Assembly (NCBI GenBank): GCA_037176725.1
Contig: JAZBRS010000050.1
Location: 19,548,001 to 19,612,000 of the forward strand
Length of the DNA: 64,000 bases
Reading direction: 5' to 3'
Source: Posidonia oceanica
Taxonomy: Eukaryota > Streptophyta > Magnoliopsida > Alismatales > Posidoniaceae
Made by a program: the position numbers and the translations under genes. Within the stretch, counting starts at the first letter, position 1, and each line of letters begins with the position of its first letter. Below the pieces are notes generated by a model. The model was given only the letters and a program-made list of their open reading frames with translations, did no database searches and was not told where the DNA came from. Shown here piece by piece: positions 22,462 through 34,700 of the stretch.

Positions 22462-24908
22462 TTAGAGTGAGGCTATCAGATTTCCTCCTCCTTTTGAAGT
22501 GTGACCACTGATGTGCTCTGTATTAACCCCTCCTTCATGAACACAGTGTTCATGACTGCCCCTAGTGTGTCCTCTTGTAGGATCGGGCGGCTTGGGAGGA
22601 GGATTAACTCTTGCTTGTGCTGCTAGGAGCGGTGAGTTGAGTATGTCGTACCAGTCTGAGTCAGCATACTCATCATAAATGGGCAACTAGTCTTCTTCTA
22701 TTAAGTCCTGAAACATCTGGGAGTCCACTGTCTTTTCATCGCACCAATCAGTGTCAGTGTACTCATTATAAATGGGCGACCAGTCTTCTTGGATTGTGTC
22801 CTGAGAGTTCAGAGTAGGTGTTGAGGGTGCCTTGAGATTAAGGTCCTCTCTGTTTGATGGGCTCTGTTCTGGATATGCTTGTATGCACTGGATGGATGCC
22901 AATTCAGATCGAGCAGCTGATAGGAAGATCTCTGCATCGGTGTGAGCCATTCGATGGTTAAATAAGGGCTCTTGATGTATCTGCATCACTTGTTGTCCTT
23001 ATTGAGCTGCCTTTAGTCTGGCTTTAAGCTTAGGCCACATGATTTCACCCTTGTCATTAAGATTATGTATTTTATCTTTGACAGTGAAACATTCTTCAAG
23101 GGTATGCCCATTGTTCTAGTGGTAAGGGCAGTATTTGGATATATTAGCACTTGGAAAACTTGGCCTGGGTTCAGGGAGACACAGATCTCCACATTCAACC
23201 AGCATCCTGAATGTATCAGAGATTGATTCAGGAAGCGGAGGATAGCTTTGCCTCTGAGGGCCCTTGTAGTTTCCCGGTGGAGGGACGTTGTGGTAGTTCC
23301 TCTGCCCATGCTGTCGCCCCTAGTATCCATTGTTTGTCCATCCTTGCTGGGCATGTACTGGATAGTTAGGTGGCGGTTGTTGTTGATGCTGTATTGACTG
23401 CACTAACTGCCCCTAATACTGTGCTGGTTGCCCTTGGGCTAGAAATGATTGCCCAGACTGATATTTGGGGTTTCTTTGCCCCTTCTGCCTCTACTGAATT
23501 GAAACTTGGGCTATGTCACTAGTGACGCCTTCAAGTGTATAGCTAGAGGTCTTCTTCTTGCCCCTTCCTTCGAGTTTCAAGAATGGTAGCTCTTCTTTGT
23601 GACGGAGGACTCTAGCAGCACGCTCATACAGTTGAGGATATGTTTGAAGGTCACTAATCAGCAGCCCTATTCTGAGCGCTCTTGTAGTGTTTTGCGAAAT
23701 GACCTCAACTGCTTGGCTATCTGGGATGTAGCATTTGGACCTCGCAGCCATGTCTCTCCATCTGCTTGCAAAAGTAGCAAACTCCTCATCAGGTTTCATC
23801 CTTTCAGCGAGGAGGTCGCTCATTGTAGGCTCGTGCTGGATGCGATGGCCATATTGGAGCAGAAATTTTTCTTGAACCATCTTGAAGCTACTGAGATCAT
23901 ATGCTGTGAGCATGTTGAACCATCCCAGTGCTTCTCCCTCTAAGCTTTTGAAGAAGAGGTAAATAGTAAGCCCATTGTCGTATGATAGGGCAGAGCATCC
24001 ATAGTAAATGTGGCTAGATGGCCTCTTAGATCCTTTGTTCCACTGTATTTCCTCATCTTTGGCATTTTGATTCTAGGTGGAAGAACAAAATGAGGAAATT
24101 TAGCAGTGTCAAACCCTATTGGTGCTTTATGTGTAACCCCTGCCTCTATAAGTGCCTCAAAGATCATTCTCTTGATGTCCTGTCCTAGCATGACTTGTTG
24201 TCCCTAGTTTAAGTGCCCATGTGTTTGGTGGTATGGTGGTGATAGAGGGTTGTATAGTGGAGAGAAGGGTAGGGATTGATATGGAGTGTAATGTGATTAT
24301 GTGTTAGCAGGAGGTTGTGGTGAGTGTGTTATTCCGGAATACTATGGTTGGTATGATGTTCCGGGATATTGTGGTTGTTGGTAGGTTGTGTATGATGGCA
24401 TGGTTTGATGCGTGGAAGGATAGGTTGGTGTTGTGTGGTATTGTGCGAACGAATTTTGGGTAGAGAAGTTTATAGTGGGGTTTAGTGGCATGGCGTATGT
24501 GTGAGTGGACGTGATTAGTGGGTTTTGGTGAGCGTTTAGGAAAGAAGGTTGGTGGACGGACGAGGTTTGTAGGCTCCTAAATGAGGGATGGTGGTGTCGT
24601 GCCAAGAGTTGGTAGATCTCATTAATTGCTTCCTCAGACAGATAGGAAGCGGTTGATGTAAGCGGCACTACTGGAGAGGTTACTTTGGGAAGTGTGTGCG
24701 CAAATGAGGTACACCATGTTCGTGAGCGGCTTATTTCTCTCTCTCCTTCAACTTTTTGTGCAAAGTTGGGAGTTTCTGGCTCTTGTGCCTGTGAAGTTGA
24801 AGCTCTGTAAAAGAAATCATCTGGGCCTAGACTTGATTGTGCCGTAGAGGTAGAGGTTGAGGCAGAGGTCGCATTGATGCGCTCTTGATTTGGTCGCTAA
24901 AGCTCCAT
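22462..24908 (-). pseudogene. gag of element B (frameshifted)
   Basis: The likely start is the ATG at 24908, followed by a stop at codon 4. Next come an S/T/Q-rich N-terminus, the Gag lead-in (FDTAKFPHFVLPPRIKMPKM at about 24110), the core (FATFASRWRDMAARSKCYIP at about 23740) and a CX2HX4-GHX4C knuckle (KYCPYH, stop, NNGHTLEECF at about 23100-23145). The C-terminal part has two near-copies of an acidic PIYNEYTDTDW / PIYDEYADSDW block at 22760 and 22670. The frame shifts more than once, between 23940 and 23913 and after 23013. No protease follows. The core resembles the Gag of element D, so B is Tat-type. Confidence 0.8.
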
Positions 24909-26226
24909 TGTTCAAGATTGTCTTTGAAACTATTACAGAAAATTTGAAAAAGAAAATTATAGACTCAATGAAAGTAAAAGTAAAATAGTAAACAGTTCCT
25001 ATTCTGGTGTTCTTGCAACCTGCTAATGGTGACAGTTAAATCCCTGCAAACGATGCACACTGGAACGGAACGTCTACCCTACCGTCGCTTGTAAGTTAGG
25101 CGACCAAACAAGTCGCCGTTTGAAAAGGCGGCTGAGCGAGATGCCTTCTGAACAGGCAACTTCAGCCCTGTTCTTCCAACAGCCAAGGTCTGTTCTGGAC
25201 AGACCGTGCAACAAGCAAAAAAATAAAACAATGCAATGTTTCAGACAGATTGCAGGTTTTATTTGTTGAAGTGAATAATTAATCAGTTAATTAAACCTAC
25301 ATGTTCACAATTAATGGGATTTTTAGCTTATGGGTACCACTCTTTGACCTTCGTTCAAGGTCTACCAAGAGGGCCTAGGTGGCGGGTTTGTCTCTCTAAA
25401 GAGGAGCCCACCACCTAGAATTCTGTCATTACGATCAGTCCTTATCAAACCACAAAATAGTAAATAAACAAGGAATACTAAAGTACCAAGTATCTACCAA
25501 GGATTATTTTTGACTTAAGGAAGAAGAAGAGTCAAAAATAAAACCCTAGGACACCTTGAGTTCTTAACCTAACTATCCTAACCAAACAGAGTATGGGTGA
25601 GCGCCTTACATTGGCCCGGTTCGCTCTATTTGATTATTTTAGTTAGGGAAGGGATTTCTCAAGGAACTTTAACTTTAATATCAAAAAAATAGTTTCCACC
25701 GTAAGGGTGGACGCATACAAACCTAAAATTTGCATAAAAAAACTAACATTACAGTGGATAGGATGTTAATCAGTTTGTTAAGCTATTGCAGATCTGAAAC
25801 AACACAGGCTACTGAAAATAATAAACGATCTGCAGTGAAATAATAACCCAGATCCAATCGCCTATATTGGGTGCGCCTGGAGAGGTCGCCGCAGTGAAAT
25901 GTGATGGACTCAGGCGCCTGTTAACTGGGCGACTGGAAACCAGGGTTCTCTATTTTTCAGAACAGTAGTAACCCGACCCTCTACGACCCTAGACAGGAGG
26001 TTGTCGTTACCTCAAGGTGCTAACGAGACCTCTTGCCTTAAGATCAAGGTGGTTGGGTTAGAAAAACTGTTCTAATGACAGAAAACACTACGGGGTTTAG
26101 GAGTTGTGAAAGACCTAAGCGCACGGCCTCCTAAACCTAAAACAACTAAAAAACAAATAGATGTAAAGAAATAAATGAAGGAAGGAAGGAAAAAAACTCA
26201 TGCAGCACAGAGAGTTGGCTAAAGTC
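24909..26226 (-). other. Leader of element B
   Basis: Untranslated. It contains GTCGCC/GGCGAC hairpins at about 25090-25130 and 25858-25940, the same motif as in the LTR. No open frame is recognised. Confidence 0.55.
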
Positions 26227-26245
26227 GGTCCCACCGTGATCGCCA
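26227..26245 (-). other. Primer binding site of element B
   Basis: On the minus strand TGGCGATCACGGTGGGACC lies four bases (GATC) after the ...ATCCACA end of the LTR. Element E at 41120 has the same PBS core and the same LTR end. The tRNA was not assigned. Confidence 0.8.
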
Positions 26246-26249
26246 GATC

Positions 26250-27853
26250 TGTGGATATGGATTTTGGGGTGTTTGGATGAAGATAACAATGCTTCCACGA
26301 CGTCGTTAATTTTGTTGTGATCGCCACTTATCAATGGGCAGACAAGGCGCCTAGGGAGATGATGTTGATGTGGGTACTCGGTTCATTGGATCAACGGCAG
26401 GATGTCGTCCAATGGCTTCCTCGTGTCACGTGAGCATTTTCCTTTTCCTTCAAAACAAATAAAATAAGAGATCTAGATAAGTTTGTGTGTAGTAAATGAT
26501 AATAAGAAGAAAACAGAGAATAATATAAACAAATGAATCAAATACTAACCAGGGGTTGTTCCCCGCATGCTTATGCTATGGGTCATATTTTAAGGAATGC
26601 AATATGAAATGAAAAAGATTGGAAGAAGAAACACTCTTCACCCTCGTGCTATATGCAGTGGAGTAAGGAAGTGGAGGCACGGTTGGAGCTCCGGCTATGC
26701 TCGAGATCTCTAGGATCGAAGTCAGGACGTGGTGATCTCTGGGATCGATAATGGAGGCTAGGGTTTCTCTCTTAGAAGATGACTCTCTCTCTCTCTCTCT
26801 CTATTTGGCCTCCTTAAACCCTAAAAATCATAAGATTGCCTCTTCAAACCCTAAAATTGGCTGTCCTTGTGCACTGACTCACGAAGGCTATTTATAGGTT
26901 TGTGGGACACGGGTGGCTCAACCCTAGGAAGTTTCTAGAAGAAAACTGATTTTTAGGGTTAGTCGCCGCATAAGGGGGCGACTGGGACAAATATCTCCTG
27001 AAAAGATAGGAGAAATGCTGTAGAAAATCCGGAAGACTAGGTTAATCAGAGTCCACATCAGCTAGTCGCCGCATATAGTGGCGCCTAGCTGTAGCACTAT
27101 TCCAAGCAACTAAAATATTTGTTTCTGATTTTTAGGAAATTCTAATGGATTGGGTTCTGATTTTTAGGGATTTGATTAGCACATTAAAACGTGTTAAAAA
27201 TCAAGATATTTGTTTTGAAGCCACCTAGGATTTTCTAGATTGTTCTTTGATTATTTTATTTATGATATATGTGTTATACCATATATTAAATGCTAGAAAA
27301 TCACATGGATATCAATAATTTACGGAAAAATGTTATAATAGCTTATAAAATTCCCGTATATTATATTAATGCCTAGGATATTAATATTAAGCTGGAGAGA
27401 GAGGAAATGGTGCTAGTCGGCTGTCTCACAGGCGCTTGTACAATCCAGTCGCCCCTTTGAAAGGCGTCTGGCTGTGTCGCCACTCTAAGAGGCAACTAGC
27501 TAAGTCTTTTGTATTTTTAACCCTGTCTTTTAAGTTTGATCTAGAAAACTTGATAAAAGCCCGAAAAACTTCAGAGGCCTCATGAAATCATAAAAACGTC
27601 TTCTTTAACTCAAATCTGCCACGAATTTGAGTGGGATAAAGAGTGCTCAAGGTACTCAAACTTGCCACGAGTTTGGGCGAGTCAGCTCTGCTACAGCTAA
27701 CGACCTTGAGCTAATCAAAATCAAGTGTTGTTTTTAAATAAGTCATAAAAACTCCAGAAAAATATGTTATTAAGCCTTAGTTGTGTGATCTGGGTGCCTC
27801 AGAAGTTCCTGTCCTCTATGAACTCTGGGTAATGCAAAAATGGGATATCTACA
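26250..27853 (-). mobile_element. 5' LTR of element B
   Basis: Direct-repeat partner of 12530-14128, with ATCCACA at its minus-strand end next to the PBS. The TATA box is at about 26886-26898 (minus), with teloboxes near 26815 and 26846. Unlike an ordinary 5' LTR it is itself preceded on the minus strand by a polypurine-like tract and 585 bp of B's own 3' UTR. Confidence 0.8.
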
Positions 27854-28438
27854 GATGCTCCTCCTTGGAGTTGATCTTGGAACAAGATCGGGTCCAAGGT
27901 AAGAACAAATGTCCCATTGAGCATTTCCTAAAAAGGGGAGCTCCATCTCAAACAATCCGCCACTAGGGATAAAAAAAGATAAATAAAAAAGGAAGAAGGG
28001 GTGAACTGACTAGGTGTCGGGAGATTGCCGAATGGCCGAGTGGTTTGATTAATTGCCATCATATTGAAGACTCTGGCGTGGAGGGGTCAAGTCGATGCTA
28101 TGTGTCGTAGCCGATGTCGAGACCTGTCAACCATGTAGAGATATACTTCAATAGGGCAGAAGCTAAGGAGGAGATCGTGGGGCGTGACCCTTACACAATC
28201 GAAAAGGAGTGCTCTTGTGGCATCTTGTTTGAGATTTTACTCGGATTGGAATTGGTAGAAGGGTTGGTAGGAACTAGGTTGGCTTTAGGAGAATCACATG
28301 TTCTAAGGGTTTCTAACACTCTTGAAGGTCATTTGGCTCCATCCATGCTCCACTTACAATGATATGAGATAATGCATGGATGCATGATTCAAGCAGACAA
28401 ATGCAAATGCAACATACAATGCAATGAATGGTCCATAT
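27854..28438 (-). repeat. Extra copy of the element B 3' UTR outside its 5' LTR
   Basis: Closely matches 14129-14713, including the polypurine tract (GGAGCATC form). It ends abruptly in the shared sequence GAATGGTCCATAT, after which gag of A resumes. This means a second copy of B once adjoined the right LTR (a tandem B-B sharing an LTR), most of which was deleted. Confidence 0.75.
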
Positions 28439-29411
28439 CCCATCTGCGGGCTTATTGCGGGGACCTCACGCAGCTTCAGGGCGACGAGAGGTTTCTTATC
28501 CGCCTATTCCAAAAGTGTCATACTGGTCCAGCTCTCAAGTGGTTCACCTCACTTGACATGGCCTCCATCAGGACCTAGCACGCACTCACCTAGGCGTTCT
28601 TGGAACAGTACTCTTTTAACCTTGACCAGATCCCAAAGCGGGAGGATCTAGTCACTACTGTGTAGAGGCCCCACGAGACGTTTGGGGAGTACATCGGCCG
28701 GTGGCGTGCATTAGCCTTTCAGGTGCGAGATAAACCCTCTGACGAGGAGTCTATCGAGACCCTCATTCGAGGAGCGCAGCCATCCATCGGGGGTCTGCTT
28801 AGCATCCAGCCCATCACTACTTTTGCATCACTAATTTGGGCAAGCGCTCGCGTGGAGAGCTCGCTTCGCAGTGGCCGCTACCCTTCACTCTCTGCACTCG
28901 TTGGGCAGGACACCGCCCCTAGCAACAGCAACAACCACCACAACTACACCAATGGTAGCAACAACAACGGAAGCTACAACCATTCCAGGAGGAGGGACAC
29001 TCCCAAGCCTGTCGTTGCTTTCATCGGATCTCCGACCGCACAGCTCAACTTAGCGGGCCAGCCTGCCCCGAGTCAGTAGTTTACACTCTTGCACCTGCAC
29101 CTGCACCTACACCACAGATCACCACCACCGCCCAACTAGTCTATCCTCCTGCACCAATTCGGCAAGGACAATGCCCCGGGCAGGGACGGCTGCGTGCAAA
29201 CAAGCGTAACTTCACTATGCTCGTTGAACCGCTGAGTGCCGTCCTTCCCAAGGTCGCGTCACTCCTCACGTTCCCCGAGGTTCGCCCACCACCGAGTCCC
29301 TTGCCGGGGTGGTACAAAGCAAACCTATACTGCAATTATCATCGAGTTGCGGGCCACTCGACGAATAACTGCTTCACTTTAAAGGGAGCTATCCAGGACT
29401 TGATCAACTGA
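28439..29411 (+). pseudogene. gag core and zinc knuckle, element A (broken)
   Basis: Resumes with HLRAYCGDLTQLQGDERFLI and continues through the Gag core (LIRLFQKCHTGPALKWFTSL, ETFGEYIGRWRALAFQ). An N/S/H-rich linker at 28910-28990 and a knuckle YCNYHRVAGHSTNNCFTLK (CX2HX4-HX4C, about 29320-29380) follow. In-frame stops are at 28576, 28591 and 28663, all TAG where W or Q codons are expected. A frame change lies between 29080 and 29217. In an intact element this protein packages the RNA; the knuckle binds it. Confidence 0.8.
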
Positions 29412-29849
29412 AAGGTCATCATCATCAACACCCAGGAGGCAGCCTCCGCATCAGCACCCACTTCTGCTTCTGCACCTTTTGTCTCCCATCTTAACATTAT
29501 TAACTAGCCCTTGCCGGAGCATTCAGGCTCTGGAGGCGCTGGGACCTCAGGGATTCACTCTCTTTTCCCTTCCGGGTCCGCCACATCCATGGTCAACCCC
29601 TCTCTCCTCATCCATCGTGTTTCTGAGGCTTTTCCTACCTCTCTTTATCGCTCTGCAGTTGCCAGATCCGAATCGGCGATCCACATGATACAACTGACCG
29701 CCAAGTCGGAGTGCTCCTCTGCACGGCCCACCAAGCAACAACAGGTTGCACCCCCTATCTCTTTGCTAGCCAGATCTTGACCAGGGCCTTCTCAGCCTTC
29801 CACCCGACGAGCAAAACCAGCTATCCCCACCAGTCCACCACCTACACCA

Positions 29850-31100
29850 TTGAAGTTAGCGTCTCGTTTCCCCGTGGTCATTAACCTGACCTGGGACACT
29901 CATAGAGTCTCATACGACTACGCCACAGCAATGTGCGTGGAAGTCACAAGGTCGGGAAGAGTGTTCAAGCCCGCGGCTCTAGCAACTAAACCCACCACCA
30001 CGAAGGCAATACCTACTCCACCTGCAAAGCAAACCATTGAGCCACATACAGCAAAGAACCCCATACAACCCTCTACTTCTCTATCCTCTGCCTCCACCAA
30101 GCAAGACCTGCCTTCGGCTGACATCACTGCCCAACTCAAGAAGGTGAAGGCCGACATTTCCATTTGGGATTTAATCCAAACTTCCATGGAGCACCGAGAG
30201 GCCTTCCTCCGTGTGTTCCAAGCAGCCCATGTTTCTCAAGCCATCAAGCCAGCAGCCTTGGAGCACATGGTGGGCATGATTGCAGAGCCCCACGTCATCT
30301 CCTTCTCAAGTAACGAGCTACCTCCAATGGGGATCAACCACAACCAACCCCTCTACGTCATGGTGCAATACAAAGATTTTCGTGTCCCCTTAACGCTGGT
30401 TGATAACGGTGCGGGACTTAACGTCTGCCCCTTGCACACCGCAAGCTAACTCAGATTCAAAGCTGAGGATATCACACCAGTCACCAAAGGGATGACATCG
30501 TTTGACAATACGCACCATGACGCATTGGGAATTCTGGTCATCCCCCTTATCATCGGCCCGGTTGTTTTCGATGTGGAGTTCTACATCATCGATTTGGAGT
30601 CCTCTTTCAATCTCTTGCTTGGGCGCCCTTGGCTGCACAAGCATCAGGTGATCCCCTCGACTCTCCACCGGATGATCAAGTTTCACTGGGACAACGACGT
30701 CGTCGCAGTCATGGCAGAAAACTTCGACAAAGGTAGCGTCGAGGAGGTCTCCTCTCTTCAGACTATTTGCTTCGATCCCAAGCCTACCGACACTTTGTAT
30801 CGTGTTAATCGGTTCGAACTGGTTAACTTCATCCCCGTTCTCAAACGTGCCAACCATTTGCTCGTTCATGGCAGTCCTCTCCGGATGATCGAGAATCTTT
30901 GCCACAGGTGGGGCTACGCAAAGGGTACACCACTCAGGCGGTACGGCCAAGGAATCGCCGAGCCAGTCAAAGCTAAAGAAAGGAGAGACCACGAGGGTCT
31001 CGGATATGATTGGCAGCTACATAAAGACGCACACCAACGCGTAAGGAACCGGAAGCTGGTCCTCCCTCAGGGTCTAACTAACTTTGTTAGTACAAGTATC
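29850..31100 (+). pseudogene. Protease and decayed G-patch, element A
   Basis: A P/T-rich linker leads to a helical block (EHREAFLRVFQAAHVSQAI, about 30190-30240) and one retropepsin: LTLVDNGAGLNVCPL with the catalytic Asp codon at 30402, then FNLLLGRPWLHKH at about 30610. The DNG form in place of DTG is common in plant Tat proteases. The frame breaks at a TAA just after the active site (30447-30449) and resumes shifted at 30492. At about 30885-30985 a glycine-rich block (RWGYAKGTPLRRYGQGIAEP) corresponds to the G-patch of element D, with several of its glycines lost. It matches D's second protease, not its first. Confidence 0.75.
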
Positions 31101-32658
31101 CTAGACCCCAACCGGAACCAAGCCACAGCACAGCAAGCACTGCCTTCAGGATCCCCACTGCCATCAGAGGAGTGGGTTAGCATCGAAGACTGGTACTCAA
31201 ATGAAGAGCAGTCTACTTCAGATATAGTTCAGACCAGCGAAGAGGTCCCTTCAGATTCAGCACCACCCTGGTCAGTTTGCTTGGCCTTATCTTCCTTTGT
31301 TACAGTAGTTCTAGATGGTGCAGCACCCAGGTTGACAACTTCTCATCCCTGTACAGTGTCACCAGTTCCACCATCAGTAACAGTAGCAGCCCTAGAGCAA
31401 GAAGCGCATCCCCAGATCTTGCTTGCCAACCAGCTCAAAGCCGCCATCACCTCAGCACCATGGCCACCTCCTCTGGCAACCACTTCAGCCAGTTCACCAG
31501 ATCAGCTCGCTACAGCAGTGGCGTCATCAATAACGCAGTTGGCTCCTTCAGTCACACCTCCATCTGCCTCAAAGAATCGAGCCTTGTGGTGGGCCCGCAT
31601 AGCATCCACGGCCGCTCGGTCAGCATCACTACCACCCACAGGCGTCGCCTCACCCGACGCGATCATCCAACTATCGGCCTACCCAAGCAACAGGCCTATC
31701 TGCCCTCCAGCCCCACCAACACCGATGGCACTCTCGTCACAGTAGGCACCTTGGCCAGTAGTTCAGCTAGCAGCCAGAGCGACCGCCCCAAAAGGAGGAA
31801 GCAGCGAGCAACACACTCAACAACCACATAGCGCCTACTATGTCGATCTCGCCTCGAACGAGGATGAGGGGGCTGTCATAGAAGCCCAGATAGATGACAT
31901 ACTTGAAGACTTGGAGTTGTTATTCCAGGAGCAGCTCGTGGTTCTAGCAGAGGACGCCACTGAGCAGAATGCACTGAGAAAGGGGAAGGCAGTGATGATA
32001 GATCACAATCCCACAGAACCTCACCAACAGCAAGACTACCCAGCCATCATGGTCCTGGAAGAGTCAGCATCATCACCATCCATTAGACCAGTTGAGTTGA
32101 TAACTCCGCAGCCAGGAGGTGGGTCTAGGTGGTTTGTACAGCGCATGCCCCACACAAGCAGTACAGCAAGTGGAAGCAGTCCGATCAATCAACCAAAGGA
32201 CTACTACCAATCCAGCACACTCCCTACAAGTACATCAGAAAACACGGAGGAGGAATCACTAACAGTGACCTTCGGGTCAATAGCAGTAACAACGTTGGCG
32301 GTAGAGGCAGAAGGACCTGGTCAATCAGCAGATCTAGAAGCCATTAGAGCAGAGGTTGCACACCGAGAATACAAAAACACTCGGGTAAGCGTAACCATCC
32401 TGAAGCGCCATCAGGGCCGAGAGGCAGAACACATATGCTCCTTTGACATCATGGATCCAACCTTTGAGAAGGAGGTCCTTTCTGAGCTTGTCGCCTACGA
32501 AGAGGAGGATGAGGTAGGCAGAGGCGAGAATGACGAACCGTCACCTGAATTTCAGCCCTTCAATAATGATCCGGAAGGACCAAACCTCCATGTTGAAGAG
32601 GAAACAGAGGTCATCAATATCGGCACAGCCGAAGACATCAAGCAAGTCCGCATCAGCA
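31101..32658 (+). pseudogene. Low-complexity linker between protease and RT, element A
   Basis: Two open stretches (to 31745, and 31911-32681) encode S/T/P- and E/Q-rich sequence without a recognised fold, as in the long variable spacer between protease and RT in Tat polyproteins. The part ending IRISTRLSP-like just before the RT lead-in is the usual junction. It is more likely a linker than a separate gene. Confidence 0.5.
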
Positions 32659-34080
32659 CCAGATTGTCCCCCCAAGCCTGAGAAGAATTCATTGCATTCC
32701 TCATGGAATACGCAGACGTTTTCGCTTGGAGCTATGACAACATGGTCGGATTGGATGTCGAGATAGTGGTACACATGCTACCGCTGAATCCAGATGTGAA
32801 GCCAGTCAAGCAAAAGCTCAGGAGATGGTGATCACAGTGGCTGCTAATGATATAAGAGGAAATCATGAAACAACACAATGTCAGCTTCCTCAAAGTTGTC
32901 CTATATCCAGAATGGCTTGCAAACGTCTTGCCTGTGCCCAAGAAGGACGGAAAAGTCCGCATGTGCATCAACTACAGGGACTTGAACAAAGCCAGTCCCA
33001 AGGACAACTTCCCTATGCCACACATAGATGTCCTGGTAGACAATACAGCAGGCCACAAGATGCTATCCTTCATGGATGGCTTTTCAGGCTACAATCAAAT
33101 CAAAATGGCAGAGGAAGACATGGAGAAGACATCTTTTATCACCCCCTGAGGAGTCTTCTGCTACAGAGTAATGCCATTCGGACTGAAGAATGCTGGGGCA
33201 ACTTATCAGAGAGCCATGACTGCTCTATTCCATGACTTAATGCACCAAGAGGTCGAGTCTATGTGGACGACATGATTGCCAAATCCTGCGAGCCTGAGGA
33301 TCACCTTGCTTGCCTAAAGAAGCTGTTCGACCGTCTTAGGCACTACATGCTCAGGCTCAATCCCAGCAAGTGCGTCTTCGGCGTGTCATCTGGAAAACTC
33401 CTGGGATACATTGTCAGTCAAAGGGGAATTGAGGTGGACCCTAGTAAAGCTAGAGCCATTGTGGAAATGTCACCCCCCACCATCGAGAAAGAGGTCTGAG
33501 GTCTGTTGGGACGATTGTAGTATATCAGTCGATTCATTGCACAGCTCACCCGAATTTGTGAGCCGATCTTCAAGCTCCTGAGAAAGAATGCACAGATCTG
33601 TTGGAGCGACGAATGTCAGGCCGCATTCGACAAGATCAAACAGCTGCTCATCAAGCCTCCAGTTCTGGTTCCTCCCACACCAGGGAGACCCCTGCTGCTA
33701 TACCTTTCTACCACGTAGCACTCTATGGGCGCAGTCCTAGGCCAACACGACGAGTCAGGTCGCAGAGAACAGGCCATTTACTACCTGAGCAAGAAGTTCA
33801 ATGATTGCGAGGCCAGGTACAGCATGATAGAAAAGGTCTGCCTTTCCCTCATTTGGGCTCCCCAAAAGCTGAGGCACTACATGATGGCATATCCAGTCCT
33901 GCTTCTATGTTGGCATGACCCGATGAAGTATCTCTTCCAGAAGCCAGCCTTGGTAGGGCGATGCGTCAAGTGGCAAGTCCTGCTATCCTAGTACGACATC
34001 ACCTTTGTCACCCAAAAGTCGATGAAGGGACAGTCTATAGCGGATCATCTGGCCGACCTACCTCTGCCTGGTTACCAGCC
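32659..34080 (+). pseudogene. Reverse transcriptase and Ty3-type RNase H, element A
   Basis: RT blocks in order: EYADVFAWSYDNM (32706), YPEWLANVLPVPKKDGKVRM (32910), INYRDLNKASPKDNFPMP (32970), FMDGFSGYNQIKMAEEDMEK (33072), YRVMPFGLKNAGATYQRAM (33160) and the catalytic YVDD (33260-33271). A 1-base deletion just before YVDD shifts the frame. The thumb and connection follow (LLGYIVSQRGIEVDPSKA, 33400). RNase H shows GAVLGQHDESG (33728) and IYYLSKKFNDCEARYSM (33778). Stops at 32679, 32829, 33147 and 33497 are TGA; others are TAG. It would copy the element's RNA into DNA if intact. Confidence 0.9.
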
Positions 34081-34700
34081 TCTGCAGACGCAGTTTCCTG
34101 ACGAAGACATCTTATTCGCCATGGAGGATTTCGAGCAGAAGGATCCCGAAGACAAGCTACAATGGCATATGTACTTCGACGGCACAGTTAATAGAAGAGG
34201 CCGAGGCATCGACGCGGTTCTAGCAACACCACAGGGACAGCTGATCCCATTTGCTAGGAAGATGACCTTCCCCTGCACCAACAATGAGGCAGAGTATGAA
34301 GCCTACATCTTGGGACTCCAACTCGCACTTGAGCACGGTGTTAAGAAATTGCATGTGCACGGGGACACCATGTTGGTCATCTCCCAAGTTAATGGCAATT
34401 GGAAGATGAAGGACCCAAAGATGGTACCCTACCATGAGTACCTGCTGAAGCTTATAGAAGGATTCGAAGAAACCCGCTTCACCTTCATGAATAGGGCCAA
34501 AAACGCGTATGCAAACGCATTGGCAACCCTAGCATCCTGGCTTTCCATACCAGAGGACCATGCAGTAGATGTATCAGTTACTCATGTAGAACAACCTGCA
34601 CACTGCATGAGCATCAAAGAAGCAGATTCAGTAGAGGAACTACCATGGTACCATGATATCCAGGCCTTCCTAGAATCCAGCAGTCTCCCATCTGGCACCT
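34081..34700 (+). pseudogene. Second (archaeal-type) RNase H, element A
   Basis: Reads WHMYFDGTVNRRGRG (34162), NNEAEYEAYILGLQLALEHG (34288), HVHGDTMLVISQVNG (34355) and NAYANALATLASWL (34503). The first Asp, the Glu and the second Asp of the active site are present. The position normally held by Asp in ADALATLA is Asn here, a G-to-A change. An additional RNase H of this type between the Ty3 RNase H and integrase is characteristic of Tat elements. Confidence 0.85.

Larger units (their letters stand above)
12530..28438 (-). mobile_element. Element B: gag-only Tat-type Ty3/gypsy element inserted in gag of A
   Basis: Two ~1.6 kb LTRs (12530-14128 and 26250-27853) enclose a minus-strand leader and gag but no protease, RT or integrase, so B would depend on other elements. 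On the minus strand the order is LTR (27853 to 26250), PBS, leader, gag, non-coding region holding copia element C, polypurine tract, LTR (14128 to 12530). Beyond the right LTR there is an extra copy of the pre-LTR 3' UTR (27854-28438) that a simple insertion should not have. In the first ~200 bases by eye the LTRs differ at about 13 sites, nearly all transitions. No target duplication is visible at 12529/28439. Confidence 0.8.
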
